Made by a program: the position numbers and the translations under genes
Shown: piece after piece, positions 9,248-18,996 of the stretch
Layout: each line of letters starts with the position of its first letter
How positions within the stretch are numbered: position 1 is the first letter of the stretch
NCBI RefSeq assembly: GCF_036010325.1
Contig: NZ_CP108549.1
Coordinates: forward strand, 1,054,001-1,118,000
Direction of reading: 5' to 3'
Source: Streptomyces sp. NBC_01210
GTDB taxonomy: Bacteria; Actinomycetota; Actinomycetes; Streptomycetales; Streptomycetaceae
Length of the DNA stretch: 64,000 nt
The notes under the pieces: generated by a model
Databases searched by the model: none
Told to the model about the DNA's origin: nothing
What the model saw: only the letters and a program-made list of their open reading frames with translations

Positions 9248-9449
9248 CCCGGACCGGACTGGATCCGCCGGTTCGGCCCTCCCCGCGGGAACCCGGCGTG
9301 CCCGCGGGCGCGTTGGACAGACGACGGGGGTGAAGGGCGAGGCGAGGGGCGGGAGCGATGGCCGGGGTGAGGTTCCTCTCTCTTTGTGCCAGCCGCGCTT
9401 ATGCCGTGCCGTACAGGGCTATGACGGACGCGGAAGGGGGTGCGGGAAA

Positions 9450-10058
9450 GTGCGAGCAGCCAAAGGAGTCTGGCGCTGGCGGCACAATCCCCTGCGCCGT
9501 GCCACCGATCTCTTCGAGGCCTGGGTGGCGCTGATCGCCGCGCTCCTCCTCCTCACCGCCGCGCCGGCCGCGGGCTGGGCCACCGGCAGCCTGACCGACG
9601 AGTCGTTGCGGCAGGCGGTGCGCAACCAGCGCCAGCAGCGTCATCCGGTCACCGCGACGGTGCTGAAACCGGCTCCGGCGCCGAAGCCCGCCGCATACGA
9701 TCCCGAGTCCTCGGCCGGCCATGAGAAACGGCGGCCGATCATCGCGAAATGGACGGCGGTGGACGGCAGTCGGCACACCGGCACGGTCTCCACCGTGCTG
9801 CGGACCGCGCGTGCCGGCGACACCTTCACCATCTGGACCGACCGTGCCGGCCGGGTCGTCAGCCGCCCCATGGACGCGGCGACCGCCCGGGTGCACGCCG
9901 TGCTCGCGGGCATCGGCGCCGCACTCACCGCGGCGGGCCTCATCGCGTGCGCCAGACGTCTGATCGTCCGGCGGCTCGTCCGACGCAGATACGCACGTCT
10001 GGACCAGGCCTGGGCCGCAGCCGGTCCCGACTGGGGACGTACGGGCGCGGGCAGCTGA
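9450..10058 (+). CDS. Rv1733c-family membrane protein
   Basis: A 202-residue protein starting at the GTG at 9450. It shows the family pattern: an N-terminal WRWRHNPLRR motif followed at once by a membrane helix, a roughly 100-residue extracytoplasmic loop, a second membrane helix and a cytoplasmic RRxxxRRRYARLDQAW tail. The loop includes AKWTAVDGSRHTGTV and a GDTFTIWTDRAGR strand. Proteins of this family are common in Streptomyces and mycobacteria and have no defined function. An in-frame extension to 9330 exists but has no protein-like character. Confidence 0.82.
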   Translation: MRAAKGVWRWRHNPLRRATDLFEAWVALIAALLLLTAAPAAGWATGSLTDESLRQAVRNQRQQRHPVTATVLKPAPAPKPAAYDPESSAGHEKRRPIIAKWTAVDGSRHTGTVSTVLRTARAGDTFTIWTDRAGRVVSRPMDAATARVHAVLAGIGAALTAAGLIACARRLIVRRLVRRRYARLDQAWAAAGPDWGRTGAGS

Positions 10059-10184
10059 CCGTTCTCGTCCCGGCAACTCCCGAGCCTCGCGCGCGCTACG
10101 GTGGTGCGACCCCCTCGGGGGTCAGGGGGCGCCCCCTCAGAGGCGCGGCGGAGCAGGATCACGAGGTGGGGGCAGAGCAGCACG

Positions 10185-12587
10185 ATGGCACAGGGCACGG
10201 TCCAGGTGACGCACACCGGCACATCGCGGTGGCGGCGCCGCACAGGCGAGTACCCCTCCCTCGCCGCAGCCCTGGAGGCCGCAGGCGACGGCGACATCCT
10301 CACGGTCGCCCCGGGGACGTACCGCGAGAACCTCATCGTCCAGCGGGCGGTCACCCTGCGCGGCACGGAGGGCGCGGTCGGCTCGGTGCGCATCGCGCCC
10401 GCCGACGGTGTGCCGCTCACCGTGCGCGCCTCCGCCACCGTCCAGGACCTCCATGTGGAGGGGCAGGACACGGCCGCCCCCGCTCTCCTGGTCGAGGACG
10501 GCACTCCCGAGCTGATCGATCTGCGGATCGTCACCCGCTCCGCGGCCGGTCTGGAGGTGCGCGGCGCGGCCCGTCCCACCGTCCGCCGCTGCACCGTCGA
10601 CAATCCAGCGGGCGTCGGAATCGCCGTACTGGACGGCGCGGGCGGCGTGTTCGAGGAGTGTGAGGTGGTGGCGGCGGGCCAGTCGGGCGTCTCCGTGCGC
10701 GGCGGCGCCCATCCGCGGCTGGAGCGCTGCCGGGTGCACCACGCCTCGGGCGCGGGCCTGTCCGTCACCGGCGAGGGCAGTGGCCTCGAGGCTGTCGGCT
10801 GCGAGGTGTACGAGGTGAAGGGCACCGGCGTGCAGATCGCGTCGCGCGCCTCGGCGCATCTCACCGACTCCACCGTGCACCGCACCTCGGCCGACGGCAT
10901 CACCCTCGACACCGACGCCGTGCTGACCCTTTCCGACTGCGACATCTACGAGATCCCCGAGAACGCGGTCGATCTGCGCTCGCGGTCCGTACTCACACTC
11001 ACCCGGTCCACGGTGCGCCGATTCGGGCGCAATGGCCTGTCCGTCTGGGACCCGGGCACGCGCGTGGACGCCAACCAGTGCGAGATCCACGACAGTACGG
11101 GCGACTATCCGGCCGTATGGGTCAGTGACGGAGCGACCGCCGTCCTCGACTCGTGCCGCGTCCACGACGTCCCGGACGCGCTCTTCGTCCTCGACCGCGG
11201 CTCACGCGTCGATGTCGTCGACAGCGATCTCTCCCAGGTCCGCAACACCGCGGTGTCGGTGAGCGACGGCGCTACGGCGCAGCTCGACGACTGCCGGATC
11301 CGGGAAGCGTCCACCGGCGCCTGGTTCCGCGACCACGGCAGTGGCGGCACGTTGAGCGGCTGCACGATCGACACCGCGCAGACCGGCGTGATCGTCACCA
11401 AGGGCGCCGATCCGGTGATCGAGCGCTGCACGGTCACCTCGCCCGCCGAGGCCGGTTTCTATGTCTCGGCGGAGGGCCGGGGCACCTTCCGCGGCTGCCG
11501 GGTCACGGGCAGCGGAGGCTACGGCTTCCATGTGATGGACGGCTGCCGTACGACACTGAGCCGCTGCCGGACCGAGCGCTGTGCGCGCGGCGGTTACGAG
11601 CTGGGCGAGGACGACGGCCCGGTCGTCGAGGACTGCACCAGTGACGAGAGCGGCGTGCGGTCCAAGGACGAGCAGACCACGGCCGTGCTGACGGCGCCCC
11701 AGACCCCCGGGCTGCTCTCCGCGGTCCCCGGACAGCGCCCCGCCGAGGCCGAGCCGGTCTCGACCGCGGAGCCCGTACGCACCTCCGGCGCCGTCCTCGG
11801 TGAACTGGACGCGCTGGTCGGCCTGGACAGCGTCAAGCGCGAGGTCCGCACGCTCACCAACATGATCGAGGTCGGCAGGCGCCGCCAGGAAGCGGGCCTG
11901 AAGGCCGCCTCCGTCCGCCGCCATCTGGTCTTCACCGGCTCACCCGGCACCGGGAAGACGACCGTGGCCCGGCTGTACGGCGAGATCCTGGCCTCGCTCG
12001 GAGTGCTGGAGCGCGGCCATCTCGTCGAGGTCTCCCGGGTGGACCTGGTCGGCGAGCACATCGGCTCCACCGCGATCCGTACCCAGGAGGCATTCGACCG
12101 GGCGCGCGGCGGGGTGCTCTTCATCGACGAGGCCTACGCCCTGTCCCCCGAGGACTCCGGTCGGGACTTCGGCAAGGAGGCCATCGACACGCTGGTGAAA
12201 CTGATGGAGGACCACCGGGAGGCGGTGGTGGTGATCGTCGCCGGTTACACCGCGGAGATGGAGCGGTTCCTCTCGGTCAACCCCGGTGTGGCGTCCCGCT
12301 TCTCACGGACCATCACCTTCAGCGACTATGTGCCCGAGGAGCTGCTGCGGATCGTGGAGCAGCAGGCCGACGACCACGAGTACCGGTTGGGCACGGGCAC
12401 GGGAGAGGCGCTGCTGAAGTACTTCACCGCGCTGCCCAAGGGGCCCGCGTTCGGCAACGGCCGTACCGCGCGCCAGACCTTCGAGTCGATGGTCGAGCGG
12501 CATGCGGGCCGGGTCGCGGCGCTCGCCGAGGCGAACACCGACGACCTGACCCTGCTCTACCCGGAGGATCTGCCGGAACTGCCCTGA
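10185..12587 (+). CDS. Right-handed beta-helix protein fused to a CbxX-type AAA ATPase
   Basis: An 800-residue protein with two distinct halves. Residues about 20-470 are a right-handed parallel beta-helix built of some 18-20 turns, each with a pattern such as [18 protein letters not shown]. After a low-complexity linker (about 475-525), the C-terminal part is an AAA ATPase of the CbxX/CfxQ class related to type VII EccA. It shows [11 protein letters not shown], Walker [10 protein letters not shown] (about residue 585), Walker [11 protein letters not shown] (about 642) and the arginine-finger region FSRTI. The usual CbxX partner has TPR repeats, so the beta-helix is an unusual adaptor or sensor. 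It may remodel a complex recognised by the helix. The start ATG at 10185 follows GGTGGGGGCAG. It is convergent with the next gene. Confidence 0.85.
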   Translation: MAQGTVQVTHTGTSRWRRRTGEYPSLAAALEAAGDGDILTVAPGTYRENLIVQRAVTLRGTEGAVGSVRIAPADGVPLTVRASATVQDLHVEGQDTAAPALLVEDGTPELIDLRIVTRSAAGLEVRGAARPTVRRCTVDNPAGVGIAVLDGAGGVFEECEVVAAGQSGVSVRGGAHPRLERCRVHHASGAGLSVTGEGSGLEAVGCEVYEVKGTGVQIASRASAHLTDSTVHRTSADGITLDTDAVLTLSDCDIYEIPENAVDLRSRSVLTLTRSTVRRFGRNGLSVWDPGTRVDANQCEIHDSTGDYPAVWVSDGATAVLDSCRVHDVPDALFVLDRGSRVDVVDSDLSQVRNTAVSVSDGATAQLDDCRIREASTGAWFRDHGSGGTLSGCTIDTAQTGVIVTKGADPVIERCTVTSPAEAGFYVSAEGRGTFRGCRVTGSGGYGFHVMDGCRTTLSRCRTERCARGGYELGEDDGPVVEDCTSDESGVRSKDEQTTAVLTAPQTPGLLSAVPGQRPAEAEPVSTAEPVRTSGAVLGELDALVGLDSVKREVRTLTNMIEVGRRRQEAGLKAASVRRHLVFTGSPGTGKTTVARLYGEILASLGVLERGHLVEVSRVDLVGEHIGSTAIRTQEAFDRARGGVLFIDEAYALSPEDSGRDFGKEAIDTLVKLMEDHREAVVVIVAGYTAEMERFLSVNPGVASRFSRTITFSDYVPEELLRIVEQQADDHEYRLGTGTGEALLKYFTALPKGPAFGNGRTARQTFESMVERHAGRVAALAEANTDDLTLLYPEDLPELP

Positions 12588-12650
12588 GCCGCACCGAACT
12601 TCTGGGTGCCATCCGAACAGCCCTGAGCCGCGCCGAACTGCTGGGTGATG
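12582..12650. repeat. 39-bp direct tandem repeat overlapping the AAA gene stop
   Basis: CCCTGAGCCGC-R-CCGAACT recurs at 12582 and 12621 with GGGTG after it. The first unit includes the TGA of the AAA gene; the second lies between the convergent stops. Confidence 0.8.
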
Positions 12651-12657
12651 CCCTGCG

Positions 12658-15042
12658 CTACCCCGAACCGCCCCGCGCCTGCCGGGGAACGCCCGGGCTG
12701 AGCCGGTCGAGGAGCTCCCCGCGTTCCGCGGCGAAGGCCGGGTCTGCCTGGTACTCGGAGTGCCCGAGGATCGGTTCCGGCAGCGGATGGCGCGCCGAAC
12801 GTCCGTACACCACAGGGTCTTTGAGCGCATCCCGGTCCACCTCGGGATGGTCGCCCTCGGCAGGGATCATCACCGGCCCGCCGATCGGGTCGGTGCGCCG
12901 CCACAGATTGCGCCAGCAGTGCACCTCGCTGCGGAGCTCGCTGAGGGCGACAGGTCCGAAGTACGCGGGGAACCAGCGCCCGTACAGCCGCTCCAGCGGG
13001 GATCCGTACGTCAGCAGCGCCACGCGGCGGCGGGTGGCCGCCGGCAGCTGCCAGACGGCTGCCGCGGCCAGCACACTGCCTTGCGAGTGACCTGAGATGA
13101 CGAGGCGCCGTCCGCCGGTCTCCGCGGTCCAGGTGCACATCCGCCAGGTCAGATCGGGGACGGCACGCTCCGCGTAGCAGGGGGGCGCGAAGGGGTGTGC
13201 GGCGCGCGGCCAGAAGGTGCCGACGTCCCAGAGGATGCCGATGGTGCGCCGGGCCGAGGCGTCGCGGTAGGCGCGGCGGCCCCAGGTGACGAAGAGTATG
13301 AAGCCGAAGCCGATCAGCCAGGAGCCGATCGCCTGCGCCGCCTCCGCCGCGGATTCGACGAAGTCGTGGCTGTCGCCGAACGCCTTGCCCGGCACCTCGC
13401 CACTCACCCATGCGCCGGCGACCGCGCCCGCGCCGAGAAGCAGGGTGGCGCCGGAGACGATGCCGACGATCCAGGGAGCGACGTCGGTGAGCGCGGCGCG
13501 GGCCCGAGTGCCCGCTATCCGCCGCGTACGGACGGCGTCCGGGCGCCCTTCCGCGTAGTCCGCCTCGACCGGCTCCGCGAGCCGGCGGGCGGCCAGCCAG
13601 GTCCGTACGGCGAGGATGACGGCCGGGACCAAGAGGGCGACCAGCAGCACCGGGATGACGGAGGCCTGCCAGCTGAGCAGTACCGGGGGCCCTGGGATGG
13701 AGCCTTCGCCGCCCATGCCCGGAGTGCCGGGCCCGTCCAGCCAGTCCGCGACGCGCTGGGCCACACCGCCGGTCATCACCCCGCCCAGGGCGCAGGCGAG
13801 CATCGCGACGGCGGGCCCGCCGAGGCCGGCCAGGGCCGCACGCACATGGCGCGCACGGCGGTGGAGTAAGCAGGCGGCAACGGCGAGTGCGATGACCAGG
13901 GCGCCCTGGGCGAGTGCGATGACGCGGAAGGTGACATCGCCGGGGAGGGCGGCGGTGGAGATCCAGCCGGGGCGGGACCAGGAGGCGTACAGCACCGAGA
14001 GGCCGAGCAGCGCGAGTGCGGCGCCGGGCAGATAGCGGACAGCCGCACGGTCGAGGCGGGCGTCGAGCCGCTTCTCGCTGCGGCCTCTGCGGAAGACCAC
14101 CCACACCACAGCCAATCCGCCCACGAAGAGAGTTGCCTCGAGGAGCCGGCCGCAGATCTCCAGCAGGGTGCTGGTGGCGCCGCGGTCGTGGCGGGCGGCG
14201 GCCCCGGCGACCGCGGCGGCCACGGTCAGAAAACCGGCGGCGGTGTGCGCGGCGCGGAGCCGGGCGACGAGCCGGCGGCCGTACCAGAAGCCCGGCCTGC
14301 CGAGGGCGGGCCGCACGGTCTCCTTCTTCGGCCCCTCGGTCTGCTCCTTCGGCCCCTCGGTCTCCTCCTCGTCCTCCTCGGTGGCGTCGTCACCTTCCAG
14401 CGCGTCCTCGCCGGTCGGCGGCCGCTGGGACTCGTACGCGCTCCAGGTGCGGTTGGAGAGATACCAGAGCAGGCCGACGAGTGCGGCCGGCACCACCGCG
14501 GCGAGCGAGAGGCGTCGGCCGGGCTGCGACCACCAGCCGTGCTGAGCGCTCGACAGAAAGCCGAGCCAGGACCTGTCCCGGGTACATGCGGGCGAGCCCG
14601 CGCACTGCCATGCCACCAGGTCGAGTGCGACCTCGCAGGCGGCAGCCGTCAGGAGCACGGTGAGGCTGAGTGCGACGAACCGAACCAGCACTCCGTACAG
14701 CCGTGTGGTCCCTCGGCGGCCCTTGGCCCGGGGACGCATCCAGTGCGCGAGGTTGACGACCATGAAGGGGAGCAGCAACAGCCACAGGGCCCGTGCGCCG
14801 TTGCCCGAGGTGAGGTTGGACCAGCAGTACGCCTCCGGGATGGGCCGGTCCTGGTAGCGCTCGGGGTGGAGTTCCGCCTCCGCGTCTTCGGTGCGCCGGA
14901 ACACCGCGGCCTTCTCGTCACCGGTGATCCGGACCGTTCTGGGGTCGCCGAGCATGTCCTGCGGGGTGGCTCCGCCGACGCCGTGGACGAGCAGCTCGAG
15001 CGCGGGTCCTCCGCTCTGCGGGACCGGTGTGCCAGGGGACAC
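12658..15042 (-). CDS. Multi-pass membrane protein with split alpha/beta-hydrolase motifs
   Basis: A 794-residue protein starting at the GTG at 15040-15042. Residues 16-24 (LELLVHGVGG) match the oxyanion-hole strand of serine alpha/beta-hydrolases, but the nucleophile elbow GHSQGS is found only near residue 650. Between them are roughly nine membrane segments and an acidic Glu-rich cytoplasmic loop (EEDEEETEGPKEQTEGPKKE). The C-terminal part also has HCWRNLWRRTDPIGG, typical of this group in actinobacteria. I infer a lipase/esterase-like fold interrupted by a membrane insertion, with hydrolysis near the membrane face; no substrate is indicated. It diverges from the DeoR regulator. Confidence 0.8.
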   Translation of the reverse strand: MSPGTPVPQSGGPALELLVHGVGGATPQDMLGDPRTVRITGDEKAAVFRRTEDAEAELHPERYQDRPIPEAYCWSNLTSGNGARALWLLLLPFMVVNLAHWMRPRAKGRRGTTRLYGVLVRFVALSLTVLLTAAACEVALDLVAWQCAGSPACTRDRSWLGFLSSAQHGWWSQPGRRLSLAAVVPAALVGLLWYLSNRTWSAYESQRPPTGEDALEGDDATEEDEEETEGPKEQTEGPKKETVRPALGRPGFWYGRRLVARLRAAHTAAGFLTVAAAVAGAAARHDRGATSTLLEICGRLLEATLFVGGLAVVWVVFRRGRSEKRLDARLDRAAVRYLPGAALALLGLSVLYASWSRPGWISTAALPGDVTFRVIALAQGALVIALAVAACLLHRRARHVRAALAGLGGPAVAMLACALGGVMTGGVAQRVADWLDGPGTPGMGGEGSIPGPPVLLSWQASVIPVLLVALLVPAVILAVRTWLAARRLAEPVEADYAEGRPDAVRTRRIAGTRARAALTDVAPWIVGIVSGATLLLGAGAVAGAWVSGEVPGKAFGDSHDFVESAAEAAQAIGSWLIGFGFILFVTWGRRAYRDASARRTIGILWDVGTFWPRAAHPFAPPCYAERAVPDLTWRMCTWTAETGGRRLVISGHSQGSVLAAAAVWQLPAATRRRVALLTYGSPLERLYGRWFPAYFGPVALSELRSEVHCWRNLWRRTDPIGGPVMIPAEGDHPEVDRDALKDPVVYGRSARHPLPEPILGHSEYQADPAFAAERGELLDRLSPGVPRQARGGSG

Positions 15043-15232
15043 TTCTGTGACTCGCTCTCTCGATGGGAGGATCGGTCAGCGCGCGGTCGCGCGGCGGTTC
15101 GGTACCAGAGTCCCGGATCGTGGCTGCTCGCCGCACGGCTCTCACGGAATCTCCCCGAGCCCGTTCCGCCGAGCCCGTGCGAGGATGAGAAACCCTTGGC
15201 CACAGGCGGTGTACGACACGGTGGACGACGAC

Positions 15233-16099
15233 ATGGAAGGACCGGCCCCGGCAGTGAGCGACAACCAGAACCTGCTCGCGGAGCAGCGGCGTGCCCTGAT
15301 CCTCGACGAGGTGCGCAGGCGCGGCGGAGTGCGGGTCAATGAGCTCACCCGCAAGCTCAATGTCTCCGATATGACGGTGCGCCGGGATCTGGACGCCCTG
15401 GCCCGGCAGGGGGTCATCGAGAAGGTCCACGGCGGCGCGGTGCCGGTGGTCGAGGCGAGCACGCACGAGCCGGGGTTCGAGGCCAAGTCGGCGCTGGAGC
15501 TGAGCGCCAAGGAGGACATCGCGCGGGCGGCGGCGAAGATGGCGGTGCCCGGCAGCGCGATCGCGCTCTCCGGCGGGACCACGACCTATGCCCTGGCGCA
15601 CCATCTGCTGGAGGTGCCGGATCTGACGGTGGTCACCAACTCGGTGCGGGTCGCGGATGTGTTCCACGCGGCGCAGCGGGCGGGAGCGGCGGACAATCAG
15701 CGTCCCGGTGCGGCCACCGTGGTCCTCACCGGCGGGGTGCGTACGCCCTCCGACTCGCTGGTCGGGCCGGTGGCCGACCAGGCGATCCGCTCGCTCCACT
15801 TCGATGTGCTCTTCCTCGGCGTGCACGGTATCTCGGTGGAGGCCGGGCTCTCCACACCGAATCTGGCGGAGGCCGAGACGAACCGCCGGTTTGTGCAGGC
15901 CGCGCGCCGCGTGGTGGTGGTCGCGGACCACACCAAGTGGGGGACAGTGGGCCTCAGTTCCTTCGCGCGGCTGGCCGAGGTCGACTCTCTGGTGACGGAC
16001 GCGGGGCTGTCGGCCGAGGCACGCGAGCAGATCGCGGAGCATCTGCCGGGGCTGGTCGTGGCGGGCGGTCCGGAGAGCGCCGACGGACAGGACGGCTGA
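15233..16099 (+). CDS. DeoR-family transcriptional regulator
   Basis: A 288-residue regulator. The N-terminal winged HTH has RRALILDEVRRRGGVRVNELTRK followed after a short gap by MTVRRDLDALA (split here by the recognition helix). The DeoR sensor domain follows, with the phosphosugar-site signatures SGGTTTYALA, VVTNSVRVADV, LTGGV and DVLFLGVHGIS. Members repress sugar or nucleoside catabolism and release DNA on binding a phosphorylated sugar. The start is uncertain: ATG 15233, GTG 15209 and ATG 15185 are all in frame and none has a strong ribosome site. It is 6 bp upstream of the SRPBCC gene, which suggests a shared transcript although the link is not obvious functionally. Confidence 0.9.
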   Translation: MEGPAPAVSDNQNLLAEQRRALILDEVRRRGGVRVNELTRKLNVSDMTVRRDLDALARQGVIEKVHGGAVPVVEASTHEPGFEAKSALELSAKEDIARAAAKMAVPGSAIALSGGTTTYALAHHLLEVPDLTVVTNSVRVADVFHAAQRAGAADNQRPGAATVVLTGGVRTPSDSLVGPVADQAIRSLHFDVLFLGVHGISVEAGLSTPNLAEAETNRRFVQAARRVVVVADHTKWGTVGLSSFARLAEVDSLVTDAGLSAEAREQIAEHLPGLVVAGGPESADGQDG

Positions 16100-16105
16100 C
16101 GCCGG

Positions 16106-17125
16106 GTGGCCGTCTTCCGGATCGCGCGGGCGGTCCCGCGGCCCGCCGAGGAGGTCTGGGCGCGCGTCACCGACTGGCCCGCGCATACCGCTCAGGTGCC
16201 GCTGACGTCGATCACTGTGGTCTCGCCGTATCGCTCGGGCGTGGGGACGGTGTTCGTCGCGCGGACCGGGCTGGGCCGCGTCGGCTTCGACGATCCGATG
16301 GAGGTGGTCCGCTGGGAGCCGCCCGGGGAGCGCGGGACCGGACGCCTTCGACTGGAGAAGCGCGGCCGGGTGATCACCGGCTGGGCCGAGATCGAGGTGC
16401 GCCCGCAGGGTTCGGGCGCCGTGGTGGTCTGGGTGGAGGAGCTGCGGATCCGCCTGGTGCCGCGGCTGTTGGATCCGCTTGTCCGCCGGGTGGGCCGGCT
16501 GGTGTTCGGCCGTGCGCTGGACGGGCTGCTCGCGGGCCTCACGGGAAGCCGGTGGAACCGGCAGCGGCTACGGACAACTGCCGGCCCGACAGCTATGGTG
16601 TGCGGGCCCCGCTCCACCCCTCCCAGCTGGAGGTACGGTCCCATGGCACGCCGACTGAGCCCCGTGGAGCTCGACTTCGTCGAGTCCGCCCCGCTGCGTC
16701 TGGTCTTCTCGGCCGAGGTGAAGGCCTCGCCGGGAGCGGTGTACCGGGCGCTCGCCGAGGATGTGACGGGCTGGCCGTCCTGGTTCTCCGCCGTCACCTC
16801 GGCCGCGCCCACCGACGGGGGCGCGGGCCGCGAGATCAGGCTCAGGGGCGGCACCTTCTTCGCCGAGAAGATCATGGCGACCGAGCCGGACGAGCGCTTC
16901 GCGTACCGCGTCGACGAGACCAACGCCCCAGGTCTGCGAGCCCTGTTGGAGGAGTGGCGGCTGACGCCCAGCGCGACCGGCACCCGGGTGCAGTGGACCT
17001 TCGCGGCGGACGCCCCCGCACTCATGCGTATCGTGCTGCGGCTGGGCCGGGCGGGCCTGGGCGCCTCGTTCCGGGGCGCGGTGCGCCGACTGGACCGAAG
17101 GCTCGCCCGGTCCGCCGCGCAGTAG
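16106..17125 (+). CDS. Tandem SRPBCC (START-like) protein, or two genes in one open frame
   Basis: From the GTG at 16106 a single frame of 339 residues covers two SRPBCC lipid-binding folds. The first is residues 1-155, with RAVPRPAEEVWARVTDWPAHT; the second is residues 180-339, with VKASPGAVYRALAEDVTGWPSW. The joining stretch (about 155-180) is not protein-like, and an internal ATG at 16643 is preceded by GGAGG at good spacing. Either a stop between two originally separate genes is absent, or the second gene simply lies in the same frame. The second domain resembles actinobacterial SRPBCC proteins of unknown ligand. Both reading options should be kept. Confidence 0.75.
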   Translation: MAVFRIARAVPRPAEEVWARVTDWPAHTAQVPLTSITVVSPYRSGVGTVFVARTGLGRVGFDDPMEVVRWEPPGERGTGRLRLEKRGRVITGWAEIEVRPQGSGAVVVWVEELRIRLVPRLLDPLVRRVGRLVFGRALDGLLAGLTGSRWNRQRLRTTAGPTAMVCGPRSTPPSWRYGPMARRLSPVELDFVESAPLRLVFSAEVKASPGAVYRALAEDVTGWPSWFSAVTSAAPTDGGAGREIRLRGGTFFAEKIMATEPDERFAYRVDETNAPGLRALLEEWRLTPSATGTRVQWTFAADAPALMRIVLRLGRAGLGASFRGAVRRLDRRLARSAAQ

Positions 17126-17158
17126 TCCGGGTGGTCAGCCGCGAAGTGGTCCCGGCGG

Positions 17159-18292
17159 TCAGCCGGGCCAGACGCCGGTGGCGAGGAACTCCTCGATCGT
17201 CGCGCTGTACGGGGCGATGTCGAGACCCTGTTCGTCCAGCCAGGCGTCGGAGTAGTACTTGTCGAGGTAGCGGTCGCCCGGGTCGCATATCAGGGTGACC
17301 ACGCTGCCCTTCTGCCCGTTGGCCACCATCTCGGCGATGATCTTCAGCGCGCTCCACAGGCCGGTTCCGGTGGAGCCGCCCGCCTTGCGGCCGATGGCCA
17401 TGTCCAGGGCGCGTACGGCGGCGATGCTCGCCGCGTCGGGCACCTTCATCATCCGGTCGATGGCTCCGGGCACAAAGCTCGGTTCCATACGCGGTCGGCC
17501 GATGCCCTCGATACGGGAGCCGCAGTCGCTGCTGGCGAGCGGGTCGCCCTGGGTCCAGCCGTCGAAGAAGCAGGAGTTCTCCGGGTCGGGGACACAGACG
17601 CGGGTGTCGTGCTGCATGTAGTGGACGTAGCGGGCGATGGTCGCCGAGGTGCCGCCGGTGCCGGCCGTCGCGACGATCCAGGCGGGCTCCGGGTAGCGCT
17701 CCAACTGCAGCTGCTGGTACATCGATTCGGCGATGTTGTTGTTGCCGCGCCAGTCGGTGGCCCGCTCCGCGTAGGTGAACTGGTCCATGTAGTGGCCGCC
17801 GGTCCGTTCCGCGAGTGCGGCCGACTCCTGGTACATCTTCCGCGAGTCGTCCACGAAGTGGCACTGCCCGCCGTGGAATTCGATCAGCCGGCACTTCTCG
17901 GCGCTCGTGGTGCGCGGCATCACGGCGATGAACGGGACGCCGATCAGCTTGGCGAAGTACGCCTCGGAGACTGCGGTCGAGCCGCTGGACGCCTCGATGA
18001 CCGGTTTGCCCGGCCGGATCCAGCCATTGCACAGTCCGTAGAGGAACAGCGACCTGGCGAGCCGGTGCTTGAGGCTGCCTGTCGGATGGGTGGACTCGTC
18101 CTTGAGGTAGAGGTCGATGCCCCACTCCTCGGGCAGCGGAAATCGCAGCAGGTGGGTGTCGGCGGAGCGGTTGGCGTCGGCCTGGACCTTGCGCACTGCC
18201 TCCTTCAGCCATGCCCGGTAGTCCGGATCGCTTCGATCCACATCTATGGTGGCGATCGCCTCTCCCGCCACTGGCTTCTCACTCGTGCTCAT
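17159..18292 (-). CDS. PLP-dependent cysteine synthase family protein, Cds1-like desulfhydrase
   Basis: A 377-residue fold-type II PLP enzyme. The cofactor lysine is in [14 protein letters not shown] and the substrate loop is [11 protein letters not shown]. The phosphate-binding glycine loop is [14 protein letters not shown]. The pattern [16 protein letters not shown] near the N-terminus and the [16 protein letters not shown] segment match the actinobacterial group that includes mycobacterial Cds1, which breaks cysteine into pyruvate, ammonia and sulfide. The start is the ATG at 18290-18292, at MSTSEKPV; 25 further upstream codons are open but lack protein character. It stands alone, divergent from the following small gene. 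Confidence 0.85.
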   Translation of the reverse strand: MSTSEKPVAGEAIATIDVDRSDPDYRAWLKEAVRKVQADANRSADTHLLRFPLPEEWGIDLYLKDESTHPTGSLKHRLARSLFLYGLCNGWIRPGKPVIEASSGSTAVSEAYFAKLIGVPFIAVMPRTTSAEKCRLIEFHGGQCHFVDDSRKMYQESAALAERTGGHYMDQFTYAERATDWRGNNNIAESMYQQLQLERYPEPAWIVATAGTGGTSATIARYVHYMQHDTRVCVPDPENSCFFDGWTQGDPLASSDCGSRIEGIGRPRMEPSFVPGAIDRMMKVPDAASIAAVRALDMAIGRKAGGSTGTGLWSALKIIAEMVANGQKGSVVTLICDPGDRYLDKYYSDAWLDEQGLDIAPYSATIEEFLATGVWPG

Positions 18293-18492
18293 GCGCGCCG
18301 TTCCTCGTCCTGTCGAAATGCGGCCCCCACTGGCAACAGTAAGCCCCCCACCTGCACAAACGTTCACTTTGGGGGTCCATAGGAGTCACTTGTGGGCCGG
18401 GACTTGTGCCGGTGCGACCGCACGTACTGGTGCATGCGCCCGTAGTTGTGCAGACTGCCAACAGGAAACGGTGCGAAGGGGGCAGAGGCACG

Positions 18493-18816
18493 ATGGGGAT
18501 GACAGAGACCGAATTCAGCGCCACAGGCGTACGGATCGAGCGCTGGCCGCGCTCGCTCACGAGGGCCGGACAAGTGCTGATCAAGGACGGCAGGCTGGCG
18601 CTCCTGACCAGCTACGGCCGGGTGATCGAGAGCGCTCCCGTCCGCGGGGTCAGGGCCGGTAAGCCCTGGTTCGCCGACGATGCGAGCACGGTGGCGACGC
18701 TCAATGGCAAGCGCTACCGGCTGACGATGGGGCAGCGCAGCCGCAGGCCGGAGGGCCGGGCACTGGCGGGGCGCTTCCTGGAAGCGGTGCGCGGGGCCGG
18801 CGGCCGTCGGAGCTGA
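18493..18816 (+). CDS. Conserved hypothetical protein, 107 residues
   Basis: A small, basic, soluble protein with the GGGGGCAGAGG ribosome site about 5 bases before ATG 18493. The sequence suggests a single beta-rich domain (VLIKDGRLALLTSYGRVIESAPV, broken here by strand breaks) ending in an Arg-rich amphipathic helix. No catalytic motif or membrane segment is visible. I do not recognise the family. The upstream 200 bp contains short direct repeats of ACTTGTG but no clear promoter. Confidence 0.7.
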   Translation: MGMTETEFSATGVRIERWPRSLTRAGQVLIKDGRLALLTSYGRVIESAPVRGVRAGKPWFADDASTVATLNGKRYRLTMGQRSRRPEGRALAGRFLEAVRGAGGRRS

Positions 18817-18996
18817 GAGTACTCACCCGGGTGCTGCGAGTTGCGGAGCCGTGGTCAGTGGTTCACGCTTGTCTCACATCACTCAGGGTGCACCGGCGGT
18901 AACGCTGTGATCCAGCCCGCCGGACAAATCAGCAGCCAGCCAACTGCTGGATCCGATCCTCGTCTTCTTCCGGACCTCATTCGGGGAGTCGCAGCC

